From Bacteroidia bacterium (GTDB lineage Bacteria > Bacteroidota > Bacteroidia > B-17B0 > Aurantibacillaceae), in assembly GCA_026415195.1 (NCBI GenBank), contig JAOAHO010000019.1:1-46883 (forward strand): DNA of 46,883 nucleotides, written 5' to 3'. Below, piece by piece: positions 26,044-36,479 of this stretch. The translations under genes and the position numbers were made by a program. Position 1 is the stretch's first letter, and each line of letters opens with the position of its first letter. The notes beneath the pieces were generated by a model. It was not told where the DNA came from. It searched no databases and saw nothing but the letters and a program-made list of their open reading frames with translations.

Positions 26044-26865
26044 TTATTTTTTTGCGGCAAGTTTTCTTTTTCTTTTAGTTGCGACTTCTCCGTCTTCTTC
26101 ATTTGCACTTTTTTCAAGACGATCATATTTTTCGGTGAAATTTTCCTGTTCTTCATCAAATGATACCGATTCGGTTTTCTTGTTGGAAAGTCCTTCTTTA
26201 ATGGCATTGCACATGATATCCACAATCAGGGATATGGAGGTGCTGGCATCATCGTTACCCGGAATTGGAAAATCCACATCGGCCGGGTTAGCATTGGTAT
26301 CGACAATGGCAAAAGTAGGGATGTTTAATTTTCTTGCTTCAGCCACGGCAATGTGTTCTTTAATGATATCCACCACAAAAACCGCCGCGGGAAGTTTAGT
26401 AAGGTTTGCTATGGAACCGAAATAAAGTTTTAATTTATCTTTTTCGCGAGTGAAAGTAAGGCGTTCTTTTTTGGAAATTTTATCGAAGGTGCCGTCATTC
26501 AACATTTTTTCAATCTGGTTCATCCTTCTGACGGAACGACGGATGGTGGCAAAATTGGTCAGCATTCCGCCCGGCCAACGTTCTGTAACGTAAGGCATGC
26601 CAATTTCCGATACTTTCTGAGCCACAATATCCTTGGCCTGCTTTTTGGTTGCCACAAAAAGGATGGTTTTTCCGGATTTGGCAATTTGCCTGAGGGCATT
26701 AGCCGCTTCTTCAATTTTTACCAAAGTTTTATTGAGATCAATGATGTGCGTCCCGTTTTTTTCACCGTAAATGTAAGGGGCCATGGCCGGATTCCATTTA
26801 CTGCGTAAATGACCGAAATGAACCCCGGCTTCGATTAATTGTTCCAAAGTGACTTTTTGAGACAT
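26044..26865 (-). CDS. rpsB: 30S ribosomal protein S2
   Basis: The 273-residue protein matches S2: LEQLIEAGVHFGHLRSKWNP at the start, IYGEKNGTHIIDLNKT, KTILFVATKKQAKDIV, ERWPGGMLTNFATIRRSV and the FAIVDTNANPADVDFPIPGN block. A C-terminal extension of about 40 residues is rich in Glu and Lys (SFDEEQENFTEKYDRLEK, then a basic tail), common in Bacteroidota. It follows rpsI after 17 bases. Confidence 0.98.
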   Translation of the reverse strand: MSQKVTLEQLIEAGVHFGHLRSKWNPAMAPYIYGEKNGTHIIDLNKTLVKIEEAANALRQIAKSGKTILFVATKKQAKDIVAQKVSEIGMPYVTERWPGGMLTNFATIRRSVRRMNQIEKMLNDGTFDKISKKERLTFTREKDKLKLYFGSIANLTKLPAAVFVVDIIKEHIAVAEARKLNIPTFAIVDTNANPADVDFPIPGNDDASTSISLIVDIMCNAIKEGLSNKKTESVSFDEEQENFTEKYDRLEKSANEEDGEVATKRKRKLAAKK

Positions 26866-26882
26866 ATTATAATGTTAATGGG

Positions 26883-27269
26883 TTAACGTTTGGTAAATTG
26901 GAATCTCCTTCTTGCTTTCTTTTGCCCGTATTTTTTTCTTTCCACCATTCTGGAATCACGGGTAAGGAGCCCTTCAGCACGAAGAGAAGTACGATAATCC
27001 GGATTGTTTTTTACCAATGCCTTGGCAATGGCCAAACGAATGGCTTGTGCCTGTCCGGTTATACCACCTCCTTTAACATTAACTTTTATGTCATACTCGT
27101 TTAAAGTGTTAGTGTTTTTAAGAGGTTGGAGAACAAAATATTGATGTGATCCTGTAGTAAAATATTCTTTAAACGGCCTTCCGTTGACGGTGATATTACC
27201 ACTGCCTTTTTTTAGAAAAATTCTGGCTACTGCTGTTTTTCTTCTGCCTGAAGTATTGGTTACTGACAT
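26883..27269 (-). CDS. rpsI: 30S ribosomal protein S9
   Basis: The 128-residue protein carries TSGRRKTAVARIFLKKGSG, the VNVKGGGITGQAQAIRLAIA block and the highly basic C-terminus ERKKYGQKKARRRFQFTKR, whose last residues contact P-site tRNA. It lies 8 bases after rplM and forms the conserved rplM-rpsI pair. Confidence 0.98.
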   Translation of the reverse strand: MSVTNTSGRRKTAVARIFLKKGSGNITVNGRPFKEYFTTGSHQYFVLQPLKNTNTLNEYDIKVNVKGGGITGQAQAIRLAIAKALVKNNPDYRTSLRAEGLLTRDSRMVERKKYGQKKARRRFQFTKR

Positions 27270-27277
27270 AGATGAAA

Positions 27278-27733
27278 TTACTTAATGGAATTAATATCAA
27301 TGAATTTAGGATTTTGCGCCTGCAAGTTATGCTGAGAGCCGACAAAAATCCTGAAATTGGTGTTTAGTTTTCTGCCTAACCTTCCTTTGGGGAGCATTCC
27401 ATGAATGGCATGAGCGAGGATTTTGGCGGGATTTTTTTGCATCCATTCTTTTGGTGTAGCAATACGTTGACCTCCAGGATAACCGGTATAACGAATATAT
27501 TCTTTTTCGGCAAATTTTTTTCCGGTAAAGCGGATTTTTTCGGCATTAATGATGATGACGTTATCGCCGTTATCCACATGAGGTGTAAAGTTGGGTTTGT
27601 GTTTGCCTCTTAAAATATAGGCCACCTTTGATGCCAAACGTCCAACTACCTGATTGGTTGCATCCACCACTACCCATTCTTTCTTAACGTCTTCTTTACG
27701 TACAAATTTACTTTTATAACTTAAATTTTTCAC
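27278..27733 (-). CDS. rplM: 50S ribosomal protein L13
   Basis: The 151-residue protein has the L13 blocks WVVVDATNQVVGRLASKVAY, the LRGKHKPNFTPHVDNGDNVI segment, YIRYTGYPGGQR and HAIHGMLPKGRLGRKL. It is an early assembly protein of the 50S subunit. It is first in the rplM-rpsI-rpsB-tsf-pyrH series and has its own consensus promoter upstream. Confidence 0.98.
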   Translation of the reverse strand: MKNLSYKSKFVRKEDVKKEWVVVDATNQVVGRLASKVAYILRGKHKPNFTPHVDNGDNVIIINAEKIRFTGKKFAEKEYIRYTGYPGGQRIATPKEWMQKNPAKILAHAIHGMLPKGRLGRKLNTNFRIFVGSQHNLQAQNPKFIDINSIK

Positions 27734-27755
27734 AATGTTAAAAATTTTGGGAGGG

Positions 27756-27785
27756 CAAAGTTACATTTATTTTTTAAACTGCCAA
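27756..27785 (-). promoter_or_regulatory. Promoter of the rplM operon
   Basis: On the minus strand TTG (27785-27783) is followed after 19 bases by TAACTTTG (27763-27756), a full consensus match, with a leader of about 20 bases before the rplM ATG. Confidence 0.75.
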
Positions 27786-27833
27786 AATTTTTTGGGCTTG
27801 TTTTTCTAATGGAAAAAATAAAAAACTGTTATG

Positions 27834-28199
27834 CTATTTCAACCTGCAATCGTAAGTCCGAATGCCTTCTTTTGTGGTAATTAAAGAGAAATTAGGTACG
27901 GAATTATAATTGCTTTCCCTGTAGGGTTCTTTATAGGAAACACAATTTAATTTAGCTTTACGGCGTGTGGTATTGGTATATTTTATTTCACGGTAGTCAG
28001 TTTCATAAAATTCCGTGGTAAAAGAGGTATCAAATAAAGGAAGAGGGGGGGCAGGTGGGGGAGCAACTTCTATGGTAATTTGAGCTGTGGTGGTGCTTTT
28101 GCCGCTGTCGGAAACCGAACAAATGCACACCCTTTCTTTTTTGCAGGATGCAAAAAAGAACAGAAAAAAAAGGAATAAAATTTTTTTAGAAAACATCAT
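27834..28199 (-). CDS. Small lipoprotein, function unknown
   Basis: The 121-residue product has a lipoprotein signal (FLFFLFFFASCKKE, lipobox cysteine in FASC). The mature part contains a proline-rich stretch (APPPAPPLPL) and several cysteines. No family is recognised. It starts inside the end of the peptide transporter gene, overlapping by 14 bases, so the two are probably translated from one transcript. Two adjacent ATG codons (28199 and 28196) could start it. Confidence 0.7.
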   Translation of the reverse strand: MMFSKKILFLFFLFFFASCKKERVCICSVSDSGKSTTTAQITIEVAPPPAPPLPLFDTSFTTEFYETDYREIKYTNTTRRKAKLNCVSYKEPYRESNYNSVPNFSLITTKEGIRTYDCRLK

Positions 28200-29556
28200 G
28201 CATCATTTTTAAAAGTTTTTTATTTAGAAGGATAATTAGTAAGCCTAAAGATATAACAAAAATCGATATGGCCGTAAAAACGGTTGAAGCTCCCAAACTT
28301 TCCACTGATGCCGAAACAAAGCCGCCTAAAATGTTTGCCACAAATGAAGAAAGTAGCCAAACTCCCATCATGAGTGAAGCATATTTGGGATGCGATAGCT
28401 TGGTGACCACCGAAAGACCCACCGGAGACAAGCACAATTCACCGATGGTATGTATAAGGTAGGTCAGGATTAGCCAAATCAGGGATGCTTTGACAGTTTC
28501 GTCTTTAATGTCGCCTCCCCTTTCAGCCACGGCACCCAGCATGAAAAAGAACCCAACACCTAACAATATCATGCCCAAACCGATTTTGACGGGAGTGCTG
28601 AGTTTTTTACCGATTTTGCTGACCCAAAATCCCGCAAACAAAGGAGCCAAAACAACAATGAACAACGGGTTTACGGATTGAAAGAATGAGGTGGGAATTA
28701 CCCAATCGCCCAATTTACGGTCGATATATTTGTCGGTGTAAAGGGAAAGGGATGAACCGGCCTGTTCAAAACCTGCCCAAAAGAAAATTACAAAAGCGGT
28801 CAGAATGAAAATGACTATCATTTTATCCCGGTCTTTTTTGGTAAAGGGTTGGTTTTCGGAGTCGTTATTTTCCGAAGGATTTTTCTTAAAGGGATATTTA
28901 CCAATGTCGCCAAGTTGTCTGACGGCAATCAAATTAAAGATGATTTGACCTAAGAACATACCGATGCCTGCAACCAGAAAACCGTACTTATAACCATATG
29001 AAATAATCTTGCCCGATTCGTCAAGAGTTGAAAACCATTTGTCGGAAACTGTTCCCACAACCAAAGGTGCAAGGAATGCACCAAGGTTGATCCCCATGTA
29101 AAAAATGGTGAATGCCGAGTCGCGCATGGGGTCGCCTTGTTTGTAAAGTTGCCCGATCATGGTGGAAATATTGGGCTTAAAAAAACCATTTCCGATGATG
29201 AGTAAAAGAAGCCCTGTGTAAAGTCCAAATTCATTATTCCATGCAAACAGGGAAAATTGACCAAGCATCATGGTGATGCCTCCTAAGGTAATAGCTCTTT
29301 GTTGGCCTATGAAGTTATCGGCAAGCCAGCCTCCTATCAGCGGAGTAAAGTAAACAAAACCCGTAAAAAAGCCATAAATTAAGGATGCTTTTTGATTATC
29401 CATACCTAAGCCGCCTTCCAAAAAAGATTTCGTAAGGTATAGGATAAGAATTCCTCTCATGCCGTAGTAGCTGAATCTTTCCCACATTTCTGTAAAGAAA
29501 AGTGTGTATAACACAGAGGGGTGCTTAGATCTGAATTCAGTGGTTGAATGATTCAT
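28186..29556 (-). CDS. POT/PTR2-family proton-dependent peptide transporter
   Basis: The 456-residue protein is a major-facilitator transporter with 12 or more membrane helices. The POT proton-coupling motif EMWERFSYYGMRGIL (E23, E26, R27) is intact, followed by the second family block YTPLIGG-like FTGFVYFTPLIGGWLADN and FYMGINLGAFLAPLVVG. It imports di- or tripeptides with protons across the inner membrane. Its last codons overlap the downstream lipoprotein start. Confidence 0.94.
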   Translation of the reverse strand: MNHSTTEFRSKHPSVLYTLFFTEMWERFSYYGMRGILILYLTKSFLEGGLGMDNQKASLIYGFFTGFVYFTPLIGGWLADNFIGQQRAITLGGITMMLGQFSLFAWNNEFGLYTGLLLLIIGNGFFKPNISTMIGQLYKQGDPMRDSAFTIFYMGINLGAFLAPLVVGTVSDKWFSTLDESGKIISYGYKYGFLVAGIGMFLGQIIFNLIAVRQLGDIGKYPFKKNPSENNDSENQPFTKKDRDKMIVIFILTAFVIFFWAGFEQAGSSLSLYTDKYIDRKLGDWVIPTSFFQSVNPLFIVVLAPLFAGFWVSKIGKKLSTPVKIGLGMILLGVGFFFMLGAVAERGGDIKDETVKASLIWLILTYLIHTIGELCLSPVGLSVVTKLSHPKYASLMMGVWLLSSFVANILGGFVSASVESLGASTVFTAISIFVISLGLLIILLNKKLLKMMHDVF

Positions 29557-29671
29557 TTTTGTAAAATTTAGCCGCCTAAGGTATGGAATTTTTGTTTTTT
29601 GTATAAAGAAAAAGTTTAAATGCCACGAAAAACAAAAATTGTGAAGTATGAATTGTTGATATTCTTTAACA

Positions 29672-29699
29672 GAGGTTTTGTTAAAAATAACTTAACCTC
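29672..29699 (+). repeat. Short inverted repeat upstream of the SirB1-like gene
   Basis: GAGGTT and AACCTC (6-bp arms) enclose a second pair GTTA/TAAC around four A. It ends 21 bases before the ATG at 29721. It could be an operator or an RNA hairpin in the leader; nothing else in 29557-29720 is recognisable. Confidence 0.4.
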
Positions 29700-29720
29700 G
29701 ATTTGAATGAAATAATTTGC

Positions 29721-32190
<2,470 letters not shown>

Positions 32191-32205
32191 AAACCGTAAC
32201 CAAAG

Positions 32206-32793
32206 ATGATCTTGCCCATTTATTTATATGGTGAATCGGTTTTAAGGAAAAAAGCCGAAGAAATACCTCAAAACACACCTGAAATAAAGGCTATGATAGA
32301 CGATATGTTTGCCACGATGTATCAGGCTTCCGGAGTGGGTTTGGCTGGCCCTCAGGTGGGAAAATCCTTAAGGATTTTTGTGGTGGATACTGCCCCGTTC
32401 GTGAAAGATAATGATGATGATGAATTTACCGAAGAAGAAAAAAATGAACTTATGAGTTTTAAGCGTGTTTTCATCAATCCGGTTATTTTGGAAGAAAAGG
32501 GTGAATCATGGAAATTTAACGAGGGATGCCTAAGTATACCCAAAATTAGGGAAGATGTACTTAGGCCGTCTGAAGTAAAAATTCAATATTTAGATGAAGA
32601 TTTCTTGCCCCATACGGAGGTTTTCAAAGGTATTATTGCCCGAGTTATCCAGCATGAATACGATCATCTTGAAGGAATACTGTTTACGGATCGCATCAGT
32701 CCCTTTAAAAGAAAACTCCTGCAAGGCAAATTAAACGATATTTCTAAAGGCCTGATAACTCCTGATTATAAATTTAAAATCCCTAAAAAATGA
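32206..32793 (+). CDS. def: Peptide deformylase
   Basis: The 195-residue enzyme carries the three catalytic motifs: GVGLAGPQVG, EGCLSIP with the metal-binding Cys, and QHEYDHLEG with the two His and the catalytic Glu. It removes the formyl group from new proteins. An acidic insertion (KDNDDDEFTEEEKNEL) between the first two motifs is common in Bacteroidota. It follows guaB by 15 bases and overlaps the next gene by 4 bases (ATGA). Confidence 0.97.
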   Translation: MILPIYLYGESVLRKKAEEIPQNTPEIKAMIDDMFATMYQASGVGLAGPQVGKSLRIFVVDTAPFVKDNDDDEFTEEEKNELMSFKRVFINPVILEEKGESWKFNEGCLSIPKIREDVLRPSEVKIQYLDEDFLPHTEVFKGIIARVIQHEYDHLEGILFTDRISPFKRKLLQGKLNDISKGLITPDYKFKIPKK

Positions 32794-33542
32794 AAAAGAT
32801 AATTTTTTTTCTCTTAGGTATACTTTGTTTGGGACTTAAAAACAGCGATTTAAAAAAAGAAGCCCCACCGAAAATGATCTGGTTTGAAGAAGCCGGTTTA
32901 TACATTGATCAAACATGTATTGAAAACTTTGATTATGCAGAATTTTTGATTTATTTGAAAAAGCACTATGGCGAAAATTCCAAGCAATACAAGTCAATGC
33001 TCCCCGTGGAATTGACAGTTATTTCTGAAAAAAATAAAATCAACTACTCTGATAAATCCATGTTTTTTTATCCTGTTCTGGGAATTAGCAAAAAGCAAGC
33101 AATGGCATTTACGGAATGGAGGCAAAACAGGGTTTTTGAATTTATGTGCTTTAAAAAGAAATTAATCCCAAACCAGGAGGATACGTTCTTCACCATAGAG
33201 CGTTATTTCACCGGAAAAATTCCAGGTTCTAAGGTGGATTATAATTTGAATTACTATGACTTTGAATTGCCTTCAACGGAAATATTGAGAAAAATTCCCT
33301 TGCATAATGAACAACTTGTTAAAGCAGGGGTCTTTAAGAAAAGGAAATATAACGGTTTTTTAATAGAATATAACGGAGAACAGGCAAGGGTTTATTATCA
33401 GGAAGTGAAGTCAAAATACAAAAACAGATACATTTATTATTTCCCCGAAATCCCGGAATATTCAAAGGATGATTTAGATGATATGATGTTGCTTAAAACT
33501 TTTCGTAATATTGCAGTACCAAAAAAATGGAGCAATTTGTGA
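32790..33542 (+). CDS. Secreted protein resembling the N-terminal half of FGE/SUMF1-type domains, probably degenerate
   Basis: The 250-residue product has a signal peptide (MKKIIFFLLGILCLGLKNS). Residues about 30-60 (EAGLYIDQTCIENFDYAEF) and about 90-112 (YPVLGISKKQAMAFTEWRQN) resemble the opening blocks of formylglycine-generating-enzyme-like domains as found in GldJ/GldK. The later blocks of that fold (an RGGSW-like motif and the terminal GFR) are absent, so catalysis or full folding is unlikely. The C-terminal half is Tyr/Lys rich and unrecognised. It is coupled to def by an ATGA overlap and overlaps the next gene by 16 bases. Confidence 0.7.
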   Translation: MKKIIFFLLGILCLGLKNSDLKKEAPPKMIWFEEAGLYIDQTCIENFDYAEFLIYLKKHYGENSKQYKSMLPVELTVISEKNKINYSDKSMFFYPVLGISKKQAMAFTEWRQNRVFEFMCFKKKLIPNQEDTFFTIERYFTGKIPGSKVDYNLNYYDFELPSTEILRKIPLHNEQLVKAGVFKKRKYNGFLIEYNGEQARVYYQEVKSKYKNRYIYYFPEIPEYSKDDLDDMMLLKTFRNIAVPKKWSNL

Positions 33543-34066
33543 GGCTTATAATTTTGACTTTGTTGGTTTTTGTTGGTTTTTCCTGTACCAGAGATAACCA
33601 ACAAAATGAATCGTATGCCAATAACCAGCCCGACAGTTGTTTGGTAATTGAAAAAAGGGCGAAAAAGTGGGATAGTATCATTTCCAATACCCTTGAATAT
33701 AATTCCTTACACTCAAAAGAAGCTCAAACTACATTTTTAAATCTGGCATATTATTGTACTGCCAATAAAAAATCTCCAGAATATCTGATTAAAGCCGTTC
33801 AACTTTCAATTCAAGATAAAAACTATATGCAGGCTAGAATCGCACTTGAATTTGCAGAAAATAATTTTATGAAATCGGAAGATTTCCCTATGATTTTGTT
33901 TATGTTAGGCGAGTTGTACGGCGATCCGGAACAACTTAACGATCCGGATAAATCGAAAGAATATTTCAATCGTTTGGAAAAGGAATTCCCGAATTCCACC
34001 TGGGCAAGAATGGTGCCTGATGCTCGAAAATGGATAGGTAAGCCCAAATCGGAGATGTTTAAATAA
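33527..34066 (+). CDS. Lipoprotein with TPR-like helices, function unknown
   Basis: The 179-residue protein has a lipoprotein signal with lipobox GFSC (LLVFVGFSCTRD), then helical repeats (QTTFLNLAYYCTANKK, then YMQARIALEFAENNF, then EYFNRLEKEFPNS) that look like two to three TPR units, ending with a GKPKSEMFK tail. It should sit at the periplasmic or outer-membrane face. Its start lies 16 bases inside the FGE-like gene, so both are likely made together. Confidence 0.75.
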   Translation: MEQFVRLIILTLLVFVGFSCTRDNQQNESYANNQPDSCLVIEKRAKKWDSIISNTLEYNSLHSKEAQTTFLNLAYYCTANKKSPEYLIKAVQLSIQDKNYMQARIALEFAENNFMKSEDFPMILFMLGELYGDPEQLNDPDKSKEYFNRLEKEFPNSTWARMVPDARKWIGKPKSEMFK

Positions 34067-34080
34067 TTCTGCTTTTTTTG

Positions 34081-35001
34081 ATGCCAAAATGGATATTGAA
34101 AGCTATCGTTCAAAAATCAATTTCTTATTTGCCATATTCGCATAAAATTAATTTTCTTTTTCAAAAATATATCACCAAAGGCGTACAACTTACCGATGCA
34201 TATTTTGAGGATAAACTTATTCATGCAGCCAAACATTTAGAAATTTTCAAAAAGCAAACTCAAAAAAATTATCCGGAAAGCTTGCTTGAATTAGGTACAG
34301 GTTGGTATCCTGTAGTCCCTCTGGCTTTTTGGCTGAGCGGTACCAAAAACATCTTCTCAATAGACATTTCGGCATTGATGAATAAGGAGCGATTTTTATT
34401 TACATTAAAAAAATTTTTGGAATGGGAAAGAAGCGGAAAATTGAGCGAATTCATTCAACCTGACTTGTCTAGATTGGAACTGTTAAAATTAATCTTTAAA
34501 CACCCAGAAAATAAGCCGCTTAATGATTGGCTTCAAGAATTTTCATTTGCTTATTTGGTAACCGATGCTGCTAAATTAAACATAAGTGGAATAGAATTCA
34601 TTTCTTCAAATAATGTTTTGGAACATATTTATCCGCAATATCTAAAGCCGATTTTGAAAAATTTATATTTTAATGTGCTTGCTCATAAGGGAATCATGTA
34701 TCATTTCATTGACATGAGCGACCATTTTGCTCATACCGATAAAAGCATAACCATATATAATTTTCTCAGGTTTTCCGATAAGACCTGGAAATGGATTGAC
34801 AACAGCATACAACCCCAAAACCGGCTTCGCCTGTCGGAATATAGAAAAATATTTGAAGAACTACGGATTCCTTTTGAAGTTAAGGATTTCAGACCTGGAA
34901 ACAAAGATGATTTGTTAAGAATTAAACTAAATAAAAAGTATCATCATTACTCTTCTGAAGATTTGGCAGTATCTCATGCTTATGTATTAAGCAGAAAATA
35001 A
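34081..35001 (+). CDS. SAM-dependent methyltransferase-like protein
   Basis: The 306-residue protein has a methyltransferase motif I (SLLELGTGWYPVVPLAFWL) followed by an acidic second strand (IFSIDIS), and a motif-IV-like SSNNVLEHIYPQYLKPILK. The rest does not match a specific subfamily, and substrate is unknown; the N-terminal 60 residues are basic and aromatic. ATG 34081 is preceded by a TTG in frame at 34078. It ends the guaB operon and runs into a perfect palindromic terminator. Confidence 0.8.
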   Translation: MPKWILKAIVQKSISYLPYSHKINFLFQKYITKGVQLTDAYFEDKLIHAAKHLEIFKKQTQKNYPESLLELGTGWYPVVPLAFWLSGTKNIFSIDISALMNKERFLFTLKKFLEWERSGKLSEFIQPDLSRLELLKLIFKHPENKPLNDWLQEFSFAYLVTDAAKLNISGIEFISSNNVLEHIYPQYLKPILKNLYFNVLAHKGIMYHFIDMSDHFAHTDKSITIYNFLRFSDKTWKWIDNSIQPQNRLRLSEYRKIFEELRIPFEVKDFRPGNKDDLLRIKLNKKYHHYSSEDLAVSHAYVLSRK

Positions 35002-35002
35002 A

Positions 35003-35028
35003 AAAGCCCTTGAAATTTCAAGGGCTTT
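35003..35028. terminator. Perfect palindromic bidirectional terminator
   Basis: AAAGCCCTTGAAATTTCAAGGGCTTT is self-complementary over its 26 bases (13-bp arms without spacer), with A/T runs on both sides. It lies between the convergent methyltransferase and type-IX-secreted protein genes and can serve both. Confidence 0.85.
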
Positions 35029-35050
35029 ATAGATATTGATTTTAAGAGAA

Positions 35051-36403
35051 TTATTCTTTAACTACTTTAATCACTCTCTCTTTGTTGGAAGCATTGAAGC
35101 GAACAAAATATACACCCGGTTTTAATTGGCTGATGTTGATGTCGTTCAAACCCATTTGAACTTTACCGCTTAATACGGTTTCACCAAGCATGTTTAAAAC
35201 AGAATATTTTACGTTTTCAATTTCAGATTTGATATTAAGATGAGAACCGGCAGGGTTGGGGAATAGGGTAATGGATTGTTCTAACGAGTTAATGTCGCTG
35301 ATGGCAGTGGTAGTACAACCTGATACCGTAATTGAACCCGTGTAAGTGTCTGAGACCATGATGCCTGAATCGTTTTGTTTTAAGTATTTACATGTAAAGC
35401 TTACAGGCATTACCCCATTATTTGTGTAATTGGTTGTGGCATTTTGAGTAGTTGCCGTTGGTGATGCTCCTCCCACTGACCAATTATAAAGAAATTGTCC
35501 TGCCGGGACAGGTGATCCAAGGGTACCGGTGAAGGGCCCCCATGCTGTTGTAAATGCAAACATATTGAAAAACTTGTTAGTGAGGTGGTGCGATGGGTTA
35601 CCACTAAATAAAACTGTTTGAAGACAGTTGGCGGTTGGTTGGTGTGAAGCATTAGCAGTGATTGAGAAAGAAACACGAGGTGCAACCAAGAATTCGTTAT
35701 CCCAATTAACTCCAAACATGTTGGTTGTAACGGTATGAACAGGCGCAGCAGTTCCAATTTTAATACTCATCAGCCCGATTCCTTCACCATATTGGCGGGC
35801 AGGCACGGTAAACGAAGTGGTGCCGGCGTTATTCATCCATGCTCTAATAGTGTCACCGGCAACGGTTGATATGTTCCTGTAAACAATTGCAAAATTACCA
35901 TTAACCAATTTTGGTATGTTGAAGTTTGCACCAGGGAATTGAATGGTTGTTCCTGTTAAGACAACCTGAACGGAGTCAATTCCGGGCATTTGTGCATTTC
36001 CATTGGCGTCCAAATTACAGAGGTAGATTCTAACGGGAACACTTGCCGATGGAGAAGAGGCCTGACGTTGGGCGGCAATTTCAAGTCCTGAAATCAAAAT
36101 CGGGCTAGAATTCATGAATTTTGCACCAAAGTGATTAAGTTGTAAGGTAGCGCTTGGGTATGGCGCTTTTACCGTGTAAAAACCACCCCACGATTGATTC
36201 CTGTACCCATGTTTGTTCAGTGTATACCAAAGAGTGTCCTGAACCACGGCAACAGAAGTCTTTTCATTTTGCCCATTTTGCACCAATTCATGCCGATTCT
36301 TAAATTCCTGAATTGGGAAAGATGCATTTTCAATTTTAATTTTTGCATCCTGAGCATAAATTATGCCTGCTGACAGCATGGATAAAATGTAAATTTTTTT
36401 CAT
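35051..36403 (-). CDS. Secreted protein with type IX (Por) sorting domain, function unknown
   Basis: The 450-residue protein has a signal peptide (MKKIYILSMLSAGIIYAQ), a central region rich in Ser, Thr, Asn and aromatic residues with beta-sandwich character and no recognisable catalytic motif, and a C-terminal type IX sorting domain (SITLFPNPAGSHLNIK, GVYFVRFN, VIKVVKE end). It should be moved by type IX secretion to the cell surface or outside. A PKD-like VSCKY-type strand precedes the sorting domain. A TATATTTG box at 36428-36421 lies 18 bases upstream of the start. Confidence 0.88.
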   Translation of the reverse strand: MKKIYILSMLSAGIIYAQDAKIKIENASFPIQEFKNRHELVQNGQNEKTSVAVVQDTLWYTLNKHGYRNQSWGGFYTVKAPYPSATLQLNHFGAKFMNSSPILISGLEIAAQRQASSPSASVPVRIYLCNLDANGNAQMPGIDSVQVVLTGTTIQFPGANFNIPKLVNGNFAIVYRNISTVAGDTIRAWMNNAGTTSFTVPARQYGEGIGLMSIKIGTAAPVHTVTTNMFGVNWDNEFLVAPRVSFSITANASHQPTANCLQTVLFSGNPSHHLTNKFFNMFAFTTAWGPFTGTLGSPVPAGQFLYNWSVGGASPTATTQNATTNYTNNGVMPVSFTCKYLKQNDSGIMVSDTYTGSITVSGCTTTAISDINSLEQSITLFPNPAGSHLNIKSEIENVKYSVLNMLGETVLSGKVQMGLNDINISQLKPGVYFVRFNASNKERVIKVVKE

Positions 36404-36420
36404 AGGATTTAACTTTTATG

Positions 36421-36446
36421 CAAATATAAATAAAAAAATAATACAA
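36421..36446 (-). promoter_or_regulatory. Possible promoter of the type-IX-secreted protein gene
   Basis: TATATTTG (36428-36421 on the minus strand) matches the -7 consensus; TTG at 36446-36444 lies 15 bases upstream, slightly short of the usual 17-20. Confidence 0.4.
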
Positions 36447-36479
36447 TAAATTAATTTGGTTTATTGTAAATCTATTATC

